A DNA stretch of 64,000 nt from positions 34,499,358 to 34,563,357 of the forward strand of contig NC_081841.1 in the NCBI RefSeq assembly GCF_963259705.1. The letters are read 5' to 3'. Source of the DNA: Myotis daubentonii. Taxonomy: Eukaryota; Chordata; Mammalia; Chiroptera; Vespertilionidae. A program made the position numbers and the translations under genes. Of this stretch, positions 13,302-25,650 are shown in pieces (position 1 is the first letter of the stretch; the number at the start of each line of letters is the position of its first letter). The notes beneath the pieces are model-generated. The model ran no database searches, was not told the DNA's origin, and saw nothing but the letters and a program-made list of their open reading frames with translations.

Positions 13302-13730
13302 TAAGTCTCCTAAGGTCTCTTCTTGAAGAGCTTACATTCTAGTTGAGCAAGGCAGGAAAATTAAGAAAACATATAGCAAATTTAAAACGGTAATAAGAGC
13401 TAAGGAAAAAAACAAAGCAAGAAGCAGCAAAGGGGAAGAGGCAGTGCATGTGTGTTCTTGGAGAGGGGTGGAAAGGATGATGAAATTTTGGACAGGTGGT
13501 CAGGAAAGAACGCATTTGAATAAAGACATAAAGAAGGAGAGGGAGCAAGTCCTATAGATACCAGGAGCAAAAGCAACTAGTGCCGAAACTGGGGTGGGAA
13601 GATGCAGAGAGAGTTGCAAGAACCTCAAGTATAGATGGGGCTGTAAACAAAAGGGAAGGTACTTGGCTATGAGGTCAGAGACATAAGGAAATAACAAATT
13701 GTTAAGGCCTTATAGGCCATTATATTAACA

Positions 13731-14372
13731 CTAGAGGCCCGGTGCACAAATTTGTGCACAGGTGGAGTCCCTCGGGGTGGCCTGCGGGAATCAGGCTGAA
13801 ACCTGCTGTCCAATGCCGCCTGCAGTTCCTACGTGCTGCTCCTGCTCATCCTGGCCCCACTGGGCCTGCTGCAGGCTCGCGCCCAATCAGTCCTGATCTG
13901 TGAAAGCTGGCGCCACCACAGCAGCACTCACCAGCCATGAGCCCTGCGTCTGGCACCCTCCTGAGGGGAGTGGCCTGCGGGATCGGGCCGAAACCGGCTC
14001 TCCGACATCCCCCAAGGAGTCCTGGATTGCGAGAGGGTACAGGCCAGGCCAAGGGACCCCACCAGTGCATGATCAGGGTGGGGAAGGACCACAGGAGGGC
14101 TCCAGGGCATGTCCGGCCCCATCTCGCCCAGTCCCAATCAGCCAGACCCCAGCAGCAAGCTAACCTACTGGTTGGAGCATCTACCCCCTGGTGGTCAGTG
14201 CACATCATAGCAACTGGTTGACCAGTCGGCTGCCTGCCCCCTGTGTGCACGTCCTAGCAAGCAGTTGAGCAGCCTTAGCATATCATTTGCATATTATGCT
14301 TTGATTGGTTGAACAGTTGACCAGTCACCAGATGACCAGACACTTAGCATATTAGGCTTTTATTACATAGGA
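13731..14372 (-). mobile_element. Non-autonomous Helitron (HeliBat type) inside the L2
   Basis: CTAG lies at 13731-13734, followed by the palindromic 'gtgcacaaatttgtgcac' that forms the 3' hairpin on the minus strand. The far end is '...tattacatagga', giving TC at the minus-strand 5' end. Flanking A (13730) and T (14373) reconstitute an AT target. The short GC-rich ORFs here are incidental. Confidence 0.96.
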
Positions 14373-15392
14373 TAGCTATTGATCCATGAGAAAAGTGAAA
14401 CCATTGGAGGCTTTGAACAGAAGAGTAAGATGATCTGTGTGCATTTTAACATTGTCATTTTGGCTATGTGTTAAAAATTGGCTAGAGATGAACCATCATG
14501 GTGACAAAGGGACACCAATTAGGGGGCCATAGAAATAATCCAAATGATATCATATCTTGATATCATATCTTGAACTGTGGTGGTAGCTAAGGAAGTGATA
14601 AGAGGCTATCTGAATTTGGGTATACTTTGAAGGTAGAGAAGACAGACTTTCCAGGAGACTAGACTATTAAAGAGTGGCATTAAGAATGATGAAGAATTTT
14701 CAACTAAAGGATGGAGTTGCTATAACTAAGGTGAGAAAGACTGTAGGGAAAGAAGGGGTGTAGGGTGAGCGATCAGGAGCTCATTTTTGTAACTATTATA
14801 TTAAATTGCCGATTAGACATTCAGGGGGAGATGTCAAGTAAGCAATGGATAGGTGAGTTTAAATTTCAGGAAGGAGATCTAGGCTCTAGATGTATATTTA
14901 GAAGCCCTCAGAATATGTGTGGCATTTGGAGCCATTAGACTGGGTGACGACTTTTTTACTTCAATAGAAAAGAGATGAGGTGCAAGATCTAAGCCCTAAG
15001 ACATGCCAATGTTTAGAGATTATGGTAGTAAAGAGGAACCAATAAAGAAAAGTGGCAGCTAGTAGGTAGAAGGAAAGTTAAAAAAAAAAAATGGAAACCC
15101 AATGGAAAATGTGTTATGAGGCAACAAGAGTAAATAACAGTCTACAATGCTGCTGATGCAACAAGTAAGGTGAGGCCTGACAACTGATCATTGACATAGC
15201 AACATTGAGGCCACTGTTGATTGCATGAAGAGTAGTTTCAGTGGCTTCATAAAGTCAAACGTCTCTTTGGAGTGGTTTCAAAGGGAAAATTTGGAGAGAA
15301 TTTATACAACTTGTCAAGGGATTCTTTAAGTAGACGAAGACAAATGTGGAGCAGCTGGAGAGAAGTGGCATCAAAAGAGTGTTTTTCTTCTT

Positions 15393-15619
15393 TTTTTATT
15401 TATAGTTTTCTTTTTTAAAATATTTTATTGATTTTTTTACAGAGAGAAAGGAAGAAAGATAGAGAGTTAGAAACATCGATCAGCTGCCTCCTGGACACCC
15501 CCTCCTCCTACTGGGGATGTGCCCTCAACCAAGGTACATGCCCTTGACTGGAATCCAACCTGGGACCCTTCAGTCTGCAGGCTGACACTCTATCCACTGA
15601 GCCAAAACGGTTAGGGCTC
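15393..15619 (-). mobile_element. Ves SINE, minus strand, inside the L2
   Basis: The head 'gagccctaaccgttttggct' reads from 15619 on the minus strand. The 'caagggcatgtaccttggtt' block marks the less diverged Ves group. The target duplication 'tttttcttctt' lies at 15382-15392 and 15620-15630. Confidence 0.96.
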
Positions 15620-15751
15620 TTTTTCTTCTTAAAATGGAAGAAATAATAAGTTGCTAGGTTGATGGGAAAGATAGAGAGGGAAAATTTGATGATGCAGGAG
15701 AGAGAAACTTGGGTGAGTGGAGCAATGCATCAGCAGGCAGAGGGACTAGAC

Positions 15752-16060
15752 CAGTGGTTCTCAACCTTCCTAATGCCGCGACCCTTTAATACAGTTCCTC
15801 ATGTTGTGGTGGCCCCAACCATAAAATTATTTTCATTGCTACTTCATAACTATAATTTGCTACTGTTATGAATCATAATGTAAATATCTGATATGCAGGA
15901 TGTATTTTCATTGTCACAAATTGAACATAATTAAAGCATAGTGATTAATCACAAAAACAATATGTAATTATATATGTGTTTTCCGATGGTCTTAGGTGAC
16001 TCCTGTGAATGGGTCGTTCGACCCCCAAAGGGGTCGCGACCCACAGGTTGAGAACCGCTG
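15752..16060. mobile_element. Non-autonomous hAT transposon (bat nhAT MITE), copy 1
   Basis: The terminal inverted repeats are 'cagtggttctcaacct' (15752-15767) and 'aggttgagaaccgctg' (16045-16060), with one mismatch between arms. The target duplication is 'gactagac' at 15744-15751 and 16061-16068, the 8-bp length expected of hAT. The internal sequence is AT-rich with no transposase. A second copy lies at 45542-45855. Confidence 0.97.
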
Positions 16061-16559
16061 GACTAGACGGTAGGATCTTGGGCACTAGTGGAAGAGTTAG
16101 CCGTTACTAGGATCACCAAAAGTTTATACATCGGAACAGGAGAAGGCAGAGTACATGCAGGTAGGTGCACAGCTGTGGTGAGAGAAATTTCAAGAAGTCC
16201 TCTTTCCTATTCCTTTGATTTTCTAGAAGAAATAGGAAGCAAGATCATGAACTGGGAGTGCAGACGGGAGAGGAGGCATGACAAGGATAACAAGTGTGAG
16301 AAGAAAGGAGAAAACTGGGCTCTCTCCAACCAGAACAAGCTAGGCTCGCTCCCACTGGGCCTCAGAGCCTGGTATTACTGTTCCTGACGATCACACAGAT
16401 TCTTTCTTCTCAGAGTTCAGGTCTCATCTGTGATGTCATCTTCTTCCCTGGCCACCCCAAACAAAGCAGATCCTGAGAACTATTCCCTATTATATTATGC
16501 TATGTATTCTTCTTCATATGAAATTACCTTATTTCTTTATTTATACTGTATTTTTTATC

Positions 16560-16655
16560 ATGCACACTAGATTTTAAGCTCCTTGAAGGCAAGAGCTATT
16601 TTGTTCAGTGCTTTATCCCACTGCCCAAAAGAGTCATGGCACACAGTAGCTACTC
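16560..16655 (+). mobile_element. L2-like 3' end fragment
   Basis: The phrase 'agattttaagctccttgaag' at 16569 and 'catggcacacagtagctact' at 16636 match the 3' end of L2 in sense orientation. Confidence 0.45.
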
Positions 16656-16659
16656 GATT

Positions 16660-18376
16660 CACCCCGCCATGGGCTACATTTGCCAGGGGCGTGGGGGGGG
16701 GGGGGTCGCATTAACTTCCCCAGAGAAATGTTGTCTACATGGGACATCTGCTTAGAGTAGGTTTCTCTCTATGCTGTGATTCCAAATGCACATAACCCAC
16801 ATAAAGGATCTGAAGACAGGTGAAAATAAATAGAGTTCTATTTTTGTTATTATAATCCTTGAACAGTTAGTTAAAACTTGCTGCATCAATGTCCTTGCTG
16901 AAACTACCTACAAGAACACAAAAACTGGTTGTAACCTGGCTTGGGACATGGCTTGATCTAAGCTTTAGATATGACACAACTACAACAATTTAGTTTTCAA
17001 AGTCTACAAAAAAATAAAATGACCGGTAATGGGGACTCTGCTCCTATATTTCATTTTCTCTACTGTAGATTCTGTTTGTCTCTTTAAGTGTTGGCAAATA
17101 TAATCTAAAGAAAATCAAGAAAGTTTTGACATTCTGCAAGAAGCTAACATCTCATTACATTCAATCATCGAGGTCCATCTCTGCACTCTGGACCAGCTGG
17201 GGGGATACGTTCAGATAAGCATTTAACCAACCCCTGAATGTCCTGCTGATTTCTTATGGAAAAACCACAACTATTTTTCCCCTTGAGAGAGAGTGAGTAA
17301 CCACAAGTTGTAATAAGTGTAAATGTCAATTATTTTACAAAAGGTGAATTAAGTCTACATGATTTTTAAAAGCTACTTTTTCTTTGAGGCACATGACTTA
17401 TTTGATTTAAACTAGCAAAACATGTGTTTACAAAGAGCAATCTTCATCACATACTTCCATATATATATACGCATGTTTAACAATTTTTATTTTTTGTTTT
17501 ATTTCAGCGCAAAACACAGGGAAAGAATAACCTCCTTATGGCTTATTATGCAGCATTTTTATGAGAAGAAAGCGAACAAATTCGAGGGACACTGTGTTAA
17601 TGTAAGCCGTGACCAACATGCTCTCTTCATAGCCATTTCTCAGGATCTCATTTACACAAAGTGGCAGCGTCGGCTCTGCTGGTTTTGAACTGAACATCCC
17701 CTTTTATGGAAAATATCAACAGGGATTTTTTTTTTCATGGCTGGAGGTCTTTTCCTCATCTAAATATTAAAGTCTGACAAGTCTTTCCAACTTACTACTT
17801 ATATAATCTTGCTCGCTACTTGTTAATTAGTAGCGGGGTGATAACTATTAAAAGTTGAAAGAGTTTCCTGGTGGTTGCAACAAGTTTCAACATGAACCCA
17901 AGCTTTGGCAATAACCACAAGGGGAAAAAGAAAGCAAAAGGAAAATTCCTCTCCAGAGTCCTTCATTTCTGAGAGAAGGGTAAATGCTACTGACATTACA
18001 TCACTCTCACTTGAAAGACTTCTCAATGCCAAAGGAGGCCAAATGGTAGACCTGGTCATGTCCAGCGTGCAACATGCAGCTCAGCGTGGAAGCCAGGAGA
18101 CCTGGGTTCTGTGACTAAGTCTCCTGCATCCCTGTGTGACCTTAAGCCTCCAGCATCCCTGGATCTCAATTTCCTCCGGTGGGTTTGGAGGCAGGATGAT
18201 AGGCTACGGAGCAGTGTCCCCATTCTAAAACTCTATTTCTACCACCCAATTAAAATTCTCGAAGAAACTTTTTCAAAACACACCTGAAAGCCTGGGCATT
18301 CCAGTTTCTCTCTTTTAACAAGCAAATAGTCAGTGTTTTGATAGCTAGTATAAATATGCCACTTTTCAATTTTAGA

Positions 18377-18379
<3 letters not shown>
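16660..18379. other. Unique DNA with a G-run and a MIR-like piece
   Basis: A run of about twelve G lies near 16694-16706. A MIR-like fragment is probable at 18085-18185 (plus strand). The interval 17400-17700 has an 88-codon ORF that matches nothing I know. There is no supported gene. Confidence 0.4.
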
Positions 18380-18451
<72 letters not shown>

Positions 18452-18452
18452 A
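18380..18452. repeat. (GT)n-(AT)n compound microsatellite
   Basis: An unbroken GT tract from 18380 to about 18426 passes directly into an AT tract to about 18452. The CVCVCV and YIYIYI ORFs here are translations of it. Confidence 0.98.
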
Positions 18453-18479
18453 TCATTTACTTCTGTGAGCAGTTTTGTG

Positions 18480-21400
18480 AGTTATGTTATCACTATTTCT
18501 TTGACAGGTTAGGAAAGAAAAAAGAATGAAGGAGAAAAGAAGATGAAGTAACTTGCCTAAGGTCAGAATGAAGGTGCCACAACACGGAGTTATTTGGCCC
18601 TAACCCTTCATTTAGAATTGCAACTTTTCAGTACAAGCCCACAGCTAAAGGCCAATTACTACATAGAAAATAGAAACACGCAGCTAATATGGGGGGGAGG
18701 GGACACCCTCTGAGACAAGATTACAAATGTCTCCTATGAACTCAAATAATATATCATATTATCACCTAGGGTCCTCCCCCCACCACCACCACCATTTAAT
18801 TCACCATTCTTCAGAGAAGTCAGTCTAAAATAAATTTGTCTGCAGCGGCAAATCTCCTAAAACAAATATTAAACACAGCTACTGGGAGGCTTGTAGCATG
18901 TTATCAAAATAATGAAATATAAATACTCAATTTATATACCACATGCCTATTAACAAAGAAAAAAAATATACACATCATTCCCTAGGCCTGAACTAAACTT
19001 TATATTTCCATTACTCAAGAAAAAGAACAAAACAACAAGTAGACTCTCAGGAGATTTCAAGCATAAAGGTCATGGTAGGTGCTGTCGGCACTCAGCGGTA
19101 CCATCAGAAACCGTATTCCAAACTGCAGAATGACTAACATGAACATAACCCAAAAGCAGATCCTGTTTTTTCCAGAGATTATAACTTGTACGACTAGTGT
19201 CATTCCAGTTGAGAAATGATAAAGTTTGAACTTCATCTAAATGCATATGACATAAAAAAAAAATCATAAACCCATCAACCAAAAAAAACTGCAACTCTAG
19301 CTGCAGCACTTTCTGCTCTGTGTTTCACCAAAGCAAGGAATGAACAACAAACATCTATTTGATTATTGCAGTTACAAAATGTGTTCATATGACTGACATA
19401 TTCCACTCTTGCTAAAAACCTAGGAGTTAGATCCAATTGTATAAACAAGGAAAGGGCAAGTCAGAGAAATGCCGTGACCTGAGTACAGAAACCCAGGTCA
19501 GAGCTTTAGATCCTCGGCCTGCCATGCTATTCCCAAAGTGACAATACAAAACTGGGTGGGGTGTGTTATGGGGCTGGTGGGTACATACAGTTAAGCCACT
19601 CCGAACAAGGAAAAGTTTTATAAGGATAATATTTGGAATTTTCCTAGAAAGCCAATTTTTTTTTTTAAATTTTGAAAGCCAATATTTATTAAGGCCAATA
19701 TTTATCCAACATGCAATAAGAGCTAGCTTAGGGATTTAAAGTACAAAAAATCAGAAAGAAAGTATGTAGGAACAGAGGGAGGATAAATGTCCTCACTTAG
19801 CTAAGTGACGGATTGTGGCAGCAGCAGGCAATTGTACAGAGTAAAGAGTGAGATTTCAAAAGTTGAAAAGGAAATATGTTATTGAAATTTAGACAGAAAT
19901 ATTAAGATAAAGAAAACTGTTAAAATCTATTAAAACTGCCAGGATTCCATGAGACTTTGAAAGGTTTATCTCTGCTAACTCACTGCATTAGTATGGATGT
20001 AACAAAAATTATTTACAGAGCCTAATCCAACTTAATTCAAATTTTAAAAAAAAGAAAAGATTCCTCATCCAAACTAATCCAAGCCTTATCTTTAGTATTA
20101 ATTTGAATTTCCCCCTTTAGTCAAGTCACTAGGGGAAAAGTGTTCTATTTCATAATCCTCCTCAAAAAATGCAAATTCCTTAAGTAGTATGAGTTTTCAA
20201 ATTATCTGCAGTAAGATGAACTAGTACTCAACTATTTTCTCATTATCCAGCATCCTTGTTGCATCTTCTCTTGTTTCTATCAACCCTCCTAATATTATTC
20301 CTGGCAGTGGAACATTCCAAGGAACTTTGGGGCTACCACAATGAACAAGGCGGTATCTGAGCTCCACGGCAAAATGGAAATCATATGACCTGGAGGTTAG
20401 TCACTTTCCTTTTAAATAAATCTCCAAAATCATGGTCTTTTCAATTTTATTACTGTTGACATTAGTCATGAAACTATGTGCATATATGTGTGTATATAAT
20501 TGTGTATGTTTCTTACTCTTTATCTATGAAAATGAACTATTTGCAAGCAACCACACCAGTCTACAAGTGGCCAGACTGGTCTTGACAAGACAACAAATAA
20601 ACTCAAATGAAGAAACTTCCTGAAATAAATTTTATTATTATGAAAATTGGAGTGACCTCTGACCTAGAATACTAAGCAGAAAAAAAAATCTACATTTAAG
20701 ATACTTAAAACTCTGGAAATACTTAATAATCTGAAAAAAGTAACCTGAAAAACTGAAAAGACAACAAAATTATTTTTCCATGTCAACAAGTAGGCTCAGA
20801 ATTATTGGTTTTGAAAGACTGTGCATTTTTCATAATTTAGAAAGCGCAGGCCCACCAATCTAAAAATGGACATTAAAAATAAAAAAATGGACATAGTTTT
20901 ACATGTCAGTTATAACACATGAACACAAAAAGATAAAATCTATTGTGATGAAAGAAGGTATAACTATAATGTAACGTATTTTAAATCTATTTTAAACCTT
21001 TACAGACAAATAAGTGGTCCTCCAAAGAACTGAACTTAAGAAATGACAAACTCCTCTCCCTGATGCTACTATTGCTTAAGACCCTTTTGGAGCAACTGTT
21101 CTGTAATCCTCCCATTTATGATTGGCCTGAGAAAACAGACCGGCCACTGGAGTTCCACAGTGCGTGCTACTCTCTGCTCCCACCTCCCTTTTGACTACCT
21201 GCCTGTTTTAAACCAGACTTGGCTCAAATACATCTTTTGACTATTTTGAAATAAATATAAAGCCTTTCTTCAGGGTTAGCAAATTTTCCCACTGAAGTTA
21301 TCAAAAAGAGGATGCCTCAGGCTCTATGGCAGCTGTAAAGAAGGCAGTGAAAGACCTTGAAAGTGATTACTCTGAATTACATTCAAACCTCTTCCTATAA

Positions 21401-22517
21401 AAAAAAAAAAGGTTATTTTTTAAAACATTGAATGACTTTCTAGTCATCTGACTTAAAATGTATCTTAATCAATAAAAATTATAAACAAAACATTTTCCAG
21501 CATTTCATGTTCCCCAGACATATACACTGAGAGTCAATGTTTTGTTCTGTTTTGTTTTTAATTGGGGGGGAAAATAACCAATATTAGCACGAGGATACTT
21601 TTGTGCAGAGGAACTATTTAAATTGGCAATAAAAGTTGGACAAAGTGGTCAACTTTGTTAAGCCTACTGGGAGGAACTATCCAATGAAAGTAGAAGGAAT
21701 ACAGCTTGTTAGAACAGAAGTCAATTGGACACTTTTCTTCCCTCTATTTCAGAAAAGCATCCATTTAAGTTTGGACTCTTATCTGCCTCTCTAATACTTA
21801 TTTTATCTCTCTTTCTCTGACAAACTCTTATTACTGCAGACAACCAAAATATCTAGGTTTTGGTGTGTGCTTATCCTTCCTTATCTGTCCTATTTTGAGG
21901 TCTGGCTACTTGAAATTCAATACATTTGGAACTATATTTAGATTTAGAAGTGTGGGGTTTTTTTAAATTTATTGCCTTCCCAATATTCAGACATGACCCC
22001 AACAAGTACGTGAAGACCAATAGGGAAGTAGAAAATAATATACTGATGTAGGCAGAAAAATATATCAGTCAGATTTTGCATCAAATTCATATTTCTTCCA
22101 GATTCCCAATGAATATGGATACTATTAAAAGTGCCATTTTATCTGGATGCATAATTACAGGCTTGCTGAAAAGAGAAGATGAAAGATGGTTTAAAATATT
22201 ATTAAGTGGGTACACTTTACATTTGCAGTGATATCATTTAGCTCAGGGGAACGTCTAAAGCCTGGGAAATCATTGGTCTGGCCCTGCTAAGGTATTAGGG
22301 ATGAGTTAATTAACTGTTTGGCCAAATATGGCAGCTAATTTTTAAGTTGATAATTTTGTATGGCCTGCGAACAATGCTATATCCAAAGGGTTCTAGGCAG
22401 AAAAAAAAAAGGTTTCCCAACTCTGATGTATCTGAATCAAATTCACCAATAATCTCTAGTAAAATAGATAAATTCCATAAGACTGGTTGTAAATAAAAGA
22501 GATTGCTGATAAAAATG
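18480..22517. other. Unique AT-rich DNA, sparse old repeats
   Basis: MIR-like antisense remnants are likely at 18480-18640 ('gaagtaacttgcctaaggtc' at 18546) and weakly near 19380-19520. No gene, RNA or young transposon is recognised up to the L1 at 22526. Confidence 0.4.
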
Positions 22518-22525
22518 TCATTATC

Positions 22526-22995
22526 TTTTGAGGTAACTTCATATTCTTTTCCACAGTGGCTACACCAATCTGCATTCCTACCAACAGTGCATGAGGGTTC
22601 CCTTTTCTCCACATCCTTGCCAGCCATTCTGACAGGTGTGAGGTGATATCTCATTGTAGTTTTAATTTGCATCTCTCTGATGACTAGTGACATTGAACAT
22701 CTTTTCATATGTCTATTGGCCATCTGTATGTCCTCTATGGAGAGGTGTCTATTTAGGTCCTCTGCCCATTTTTTAATTGGATTGTTTGTTTTTTGGCTTT
22801 TTTTTTGGAATTGAGTTTTATAAGTTTTTTATAAATTTTGGGTATTAACCCTTTATCAGATGTATATTTGGCAAATACGTTCTCTCATTCAGTGGGTTGT
22901 CTTTTCATTTTGTTGATGGTTTCCTTTATCATGCAAAAACTTTTTTAGTTTAATGTATTCCCTTTATTTTTTCTTTTGTTTCTCTTGACCAAAGA
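22526..22995 (-). mobile_element. L1, inverted 5' segment (ORF2 C-terminal part)
   Basis: Read on the minus strand, this is the C-terminal coding part of L1 ORF2: an ORF from 22723 downward gives [12 protein letters not shown] and then [14 protein letters not shown]. It is the inverted half of one insertion whose sense half lies at 23052-23790. The inverted half stops at 'cctcaaaag' (plus-strand 22526-22534), close to where the sense half resumes. A candidate short target duplication 'tcattatc' lies at 22518-22525 and 23791-23798. Confidence 0.9.
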
Positions 22996-23006
22996 TAGAT
23001 AGATAG

Positions 23007-23051
<45 letters not shown>
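22996..23051. repeat. (GATA)/(TA)n microsatellite at the L1 inversion junction
   Basis: Three GATA units and then a TA tract sit exactly where the antisense and sense halves of the L1 meet. Confidence 0.9.
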
Positions 23052-23054
<3 letters not shown>

Positions 23055-23790
23055 TATTGCTATGAAAAATGACCAAGAATTACAAATGGAACTCCCTTTT
23101 GACTCAGCAACTCCACTTCTGGGAATATATCCTTAGAAACAGAAAATACTAATTTAAAAGAATATATACACCTCTTTGTTCATTGCAGCATTATTTACAA
23201 TACCCAATATTTGGGAGCAGCCCAAGTGCCCATGAGTAGATGAGTACATACAAAAGCTGTAGTACATTTACACAGTGGAATAAGACTCAGACATAAAAAA
23301 GGAGGAATCTTACCTTTTGCAACAGCATGGATGGACCTAGAGAACATTATGGTAAACGAAATAAGAAAGTCAGAGAAAGACAAGTATGATTTCCCTTATA
23401 TGTGGAATCTAATGAACAAGATAAACTAACAAATAAAGTAGAAGCAGACTCATAGAGACAAAGAACAGATTGTCAGCTGTCTAAGGGATAGGGAGTTGGT
23501 GAGCTGGGTGAAAAAGGTGAAGGAATTAAGCCAAAAAACAAACAAACAACAACAACAACAACAACAAAAAACACTCCATAGACACAGACAATACTATGGT
23601 GATTACCAGAATGAAAAGGGGGGTAAGAGAGGTAGAAAAGGGTGAAGGGGGGATAACTGGTGATGCAAGGAGCCTTCAATTGGGGTGGTTGAACATACAA
23701 TACAATACGTAGATGATGTATTATAAAATTATACACTTGGAACCTATATAATTTTATTAACCATTGTCACCCCAATAAATTTTTAAAGTA
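23052..23790 (+). mobile_element. L1, sense 3' segment to the 3' terminus
   Basis: This reads as L1 ORF2 end and 3' UTR in sense: 'cttctgggaatatatcctta' at 23117, 'acatttacacagtggaataa' at 23264, 'gcatggatggacctagagaa' at 23325, then an A/C-rich tract ((CAA)n near 23545-23568) and the 3' end 'caccccaataaat'. The coding frame is lost. The target duplication candidate follows at 23791-23798. Confidence 0.92.
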
Positions 23791-23798
23791 TCATTATC

Positions 23799-25632
23799 AA
23801 TAAAATGACTAAATAGTCCTTCAAACTAAGACTACCAATTTTTATATGTTCTAACTCCAAATCTGTTCCTAAATGGTTTCATAAGGAAATAAAAAGTGGT
23901 CATGTGTAAAAGCGCTGGATTTGGAGAGCACTAAATTATTTATAGTTTTCAAAGCAAACTTTCTAAAATGAGTGTACTAGTAGCTAACCAAAAGCCACAT
24001 GACTTCAAACTATTGAAAAACCACCAGCAATCCTTTGAAAAGACAAGGCTTATAATTTCAATGAATACTTTTACTGTATTCTGCACTATATTACTAAGAT
24101 TTTCATCATAGCATAACTTTTAAACCAATTATCATATAAAGTTTTAAATAAATTCTTTGTTTTCTTCATAACTGTGACATAGAGGTGTATTTCTAGGATT
24201 TTTTTCTTTCTTTCTCTTCCAAATTACTTTGTTTTTAAGACAATAAATCTGATATCCTCTTGCAATTAAATAGTGTCATTTCCATTTTGCAAGCAAGATG
24301 TCTGAGATAAAAAGATGAAGTGCCAATTCCTTAAGTGAATTAGAGTCACTGTTGACTTTAGAACTCAGAACCTCTCTATCTTAGATTTGGAAGCAATTTG
24401 ATGCTTATAATTTGATGTTAATTTCTCATATACATAACACAGTTCTTGTTGCTACACGGAACACGGGCTCTTTATAACAAATACCCTACAGATCTTTAAT
24501 TGGTAGTTAGGAAACATGCTTTTCCTAATCATCGGGTCTCTTTTAAATATTATATTTTTAAATACTCATTTAGGGAAACTAATGAGGTAAGATATGAGAG
24601 GGATAAAGAAGGTATGTTGTTTTCAAAATTAAAATTTTCAGGACATCAGTCCAGCAGGCATAAAACAACATAAAACAAATAACTAGATAATCAAACAATA
24701 AAATCAAACTAGAAATAATATGAAGGCTCTTTTAGAAACTATTATTGCACATATGCAATAATTACTTCCATCAGGAGTTTTATTATACATTTGTTTTTAT
24801 GGAATCATAATGCATAAGTGCATGCTATTGTTTAAACACATTCACCACATACCCCATAACAGAATATGATGACAATATGTATTAAGGATAATACAGAAAA
24901 TGCATTCTGTATTATGGTTCCATAATACAGCATGCAAATGGTTCTGACTAAGCAGACACAGGAGACGGTCGTTAGTGCACACGCTGTGAATGTATATTAT
25001 GAATAATGCATAAAACTTGGCTAAATCCTAATGAGTCCATTGACATCCTATGGGGTCCAAAGGAGGCTCAGATCCCAAAGCATGGCCCTGGCACATTTCT
25101 ACCCACCAATCATTATAAAAACCGGTACCATGTAAACAAAAGCCATTAAATGACACAAATGCACTCCCATTCTAGGTAACGGTTTTGAAATAAGCGCAAG
25201 AATTGGAAGAAACTTTGAAAAGAGAGCTAAAAGTCCATCTTACATCATCTCCCCACTTACAGATTTTCAAAATGATCCCTTGCAATTTAAATGGGACAAA
25301 AGCTGCGGTGGAAGGTTTAATGTTGTTTCTTTTCTCTGGTTTTCTTCAGGGAGCTGCTATTACAAGGAAGATCTGAGCAATCCCGAAGAAAAGTGACCAC
25401 ACTCTTTGACCACGGTGGTAGAGAGTCTTTCTGCTCTCAAAGAGTAACGTTTACAAAATGAATTGTAGTCGATTAAATAAGGAAATAGATATAATGTGTC
25501 TGAAAGCAGTCTTTATGGTAGAAACTCCTTAACATTCTAGTTCTATACAGCTTTTTAAAGAATAAAAAAAAAAAATGCCGTGAGCATGCTACTTGCAGCC
25601 ATTTAAAAATATTCATTTTTTTCTAATAGCCA
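23799..25632. other. Unique AT-rich DNA with a short perfect hairpin
   Basis: No gene is recognised. A hairpin with perfect 11-bp arms lies at 24888-24915. A degraded MIR-like antisense piece is possible near 24270-24380. Confidence 0.4.
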
Positions 25633-25650
25633 TTAAAAAATGAGTCCTTG

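Larger units (their letters stand above)
13310..16340 (-). mobile_element. Long antisense L2-type LINE, interrupted by three younger insertions
   Basis: The left end has the L2 3'-end phrase 'agagcttacattctagt' (13328). To the right, the reverse complement of about 15130-15225 aligns base for base with the L2 reverse-transcriptase segment around the residues that precede the conserved AFDTVD motif, although the frame here is destroyed. The L2 is split by a HeliBat (13731-14372), a Ves SINE (15393-15619) and a hAT MITE (15752-16060). Its right end, near 16340, is uncertain. Confidence 0.65.

Noticed and set aside
13846..14250. 134-codon minus-strand ORF and overlapping ORFs
   Set aside because: They lie wholly inside a non-autonomous HeliBat and have no Rep or helicase motifs.
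14546..14571. 13-bp tandem duplication (gatatcatatctt twice)
   Set aside because: A single small slippage duplication inside the old L2, with no sign of function.
18250..18529. ORFs with CVCV or THTH repeats (also 31572-31830, 50602-50859 and 52227-52463)
   Set aside because: They are translations of GT/CA microsatellites.
22310..22723. 137-codon minus-strand ORF
   Set aside because: Its N-terminal half is the inverted L1 ORF2 fragment; the rest is read-through into host DNA.
23541..23568. Short CAA repeats resembling a CRISPR-like array
   Set aside because: It is a simple (CAA)n tract in the L1 3' UTR, with no spacers, and the genome is mammalian.
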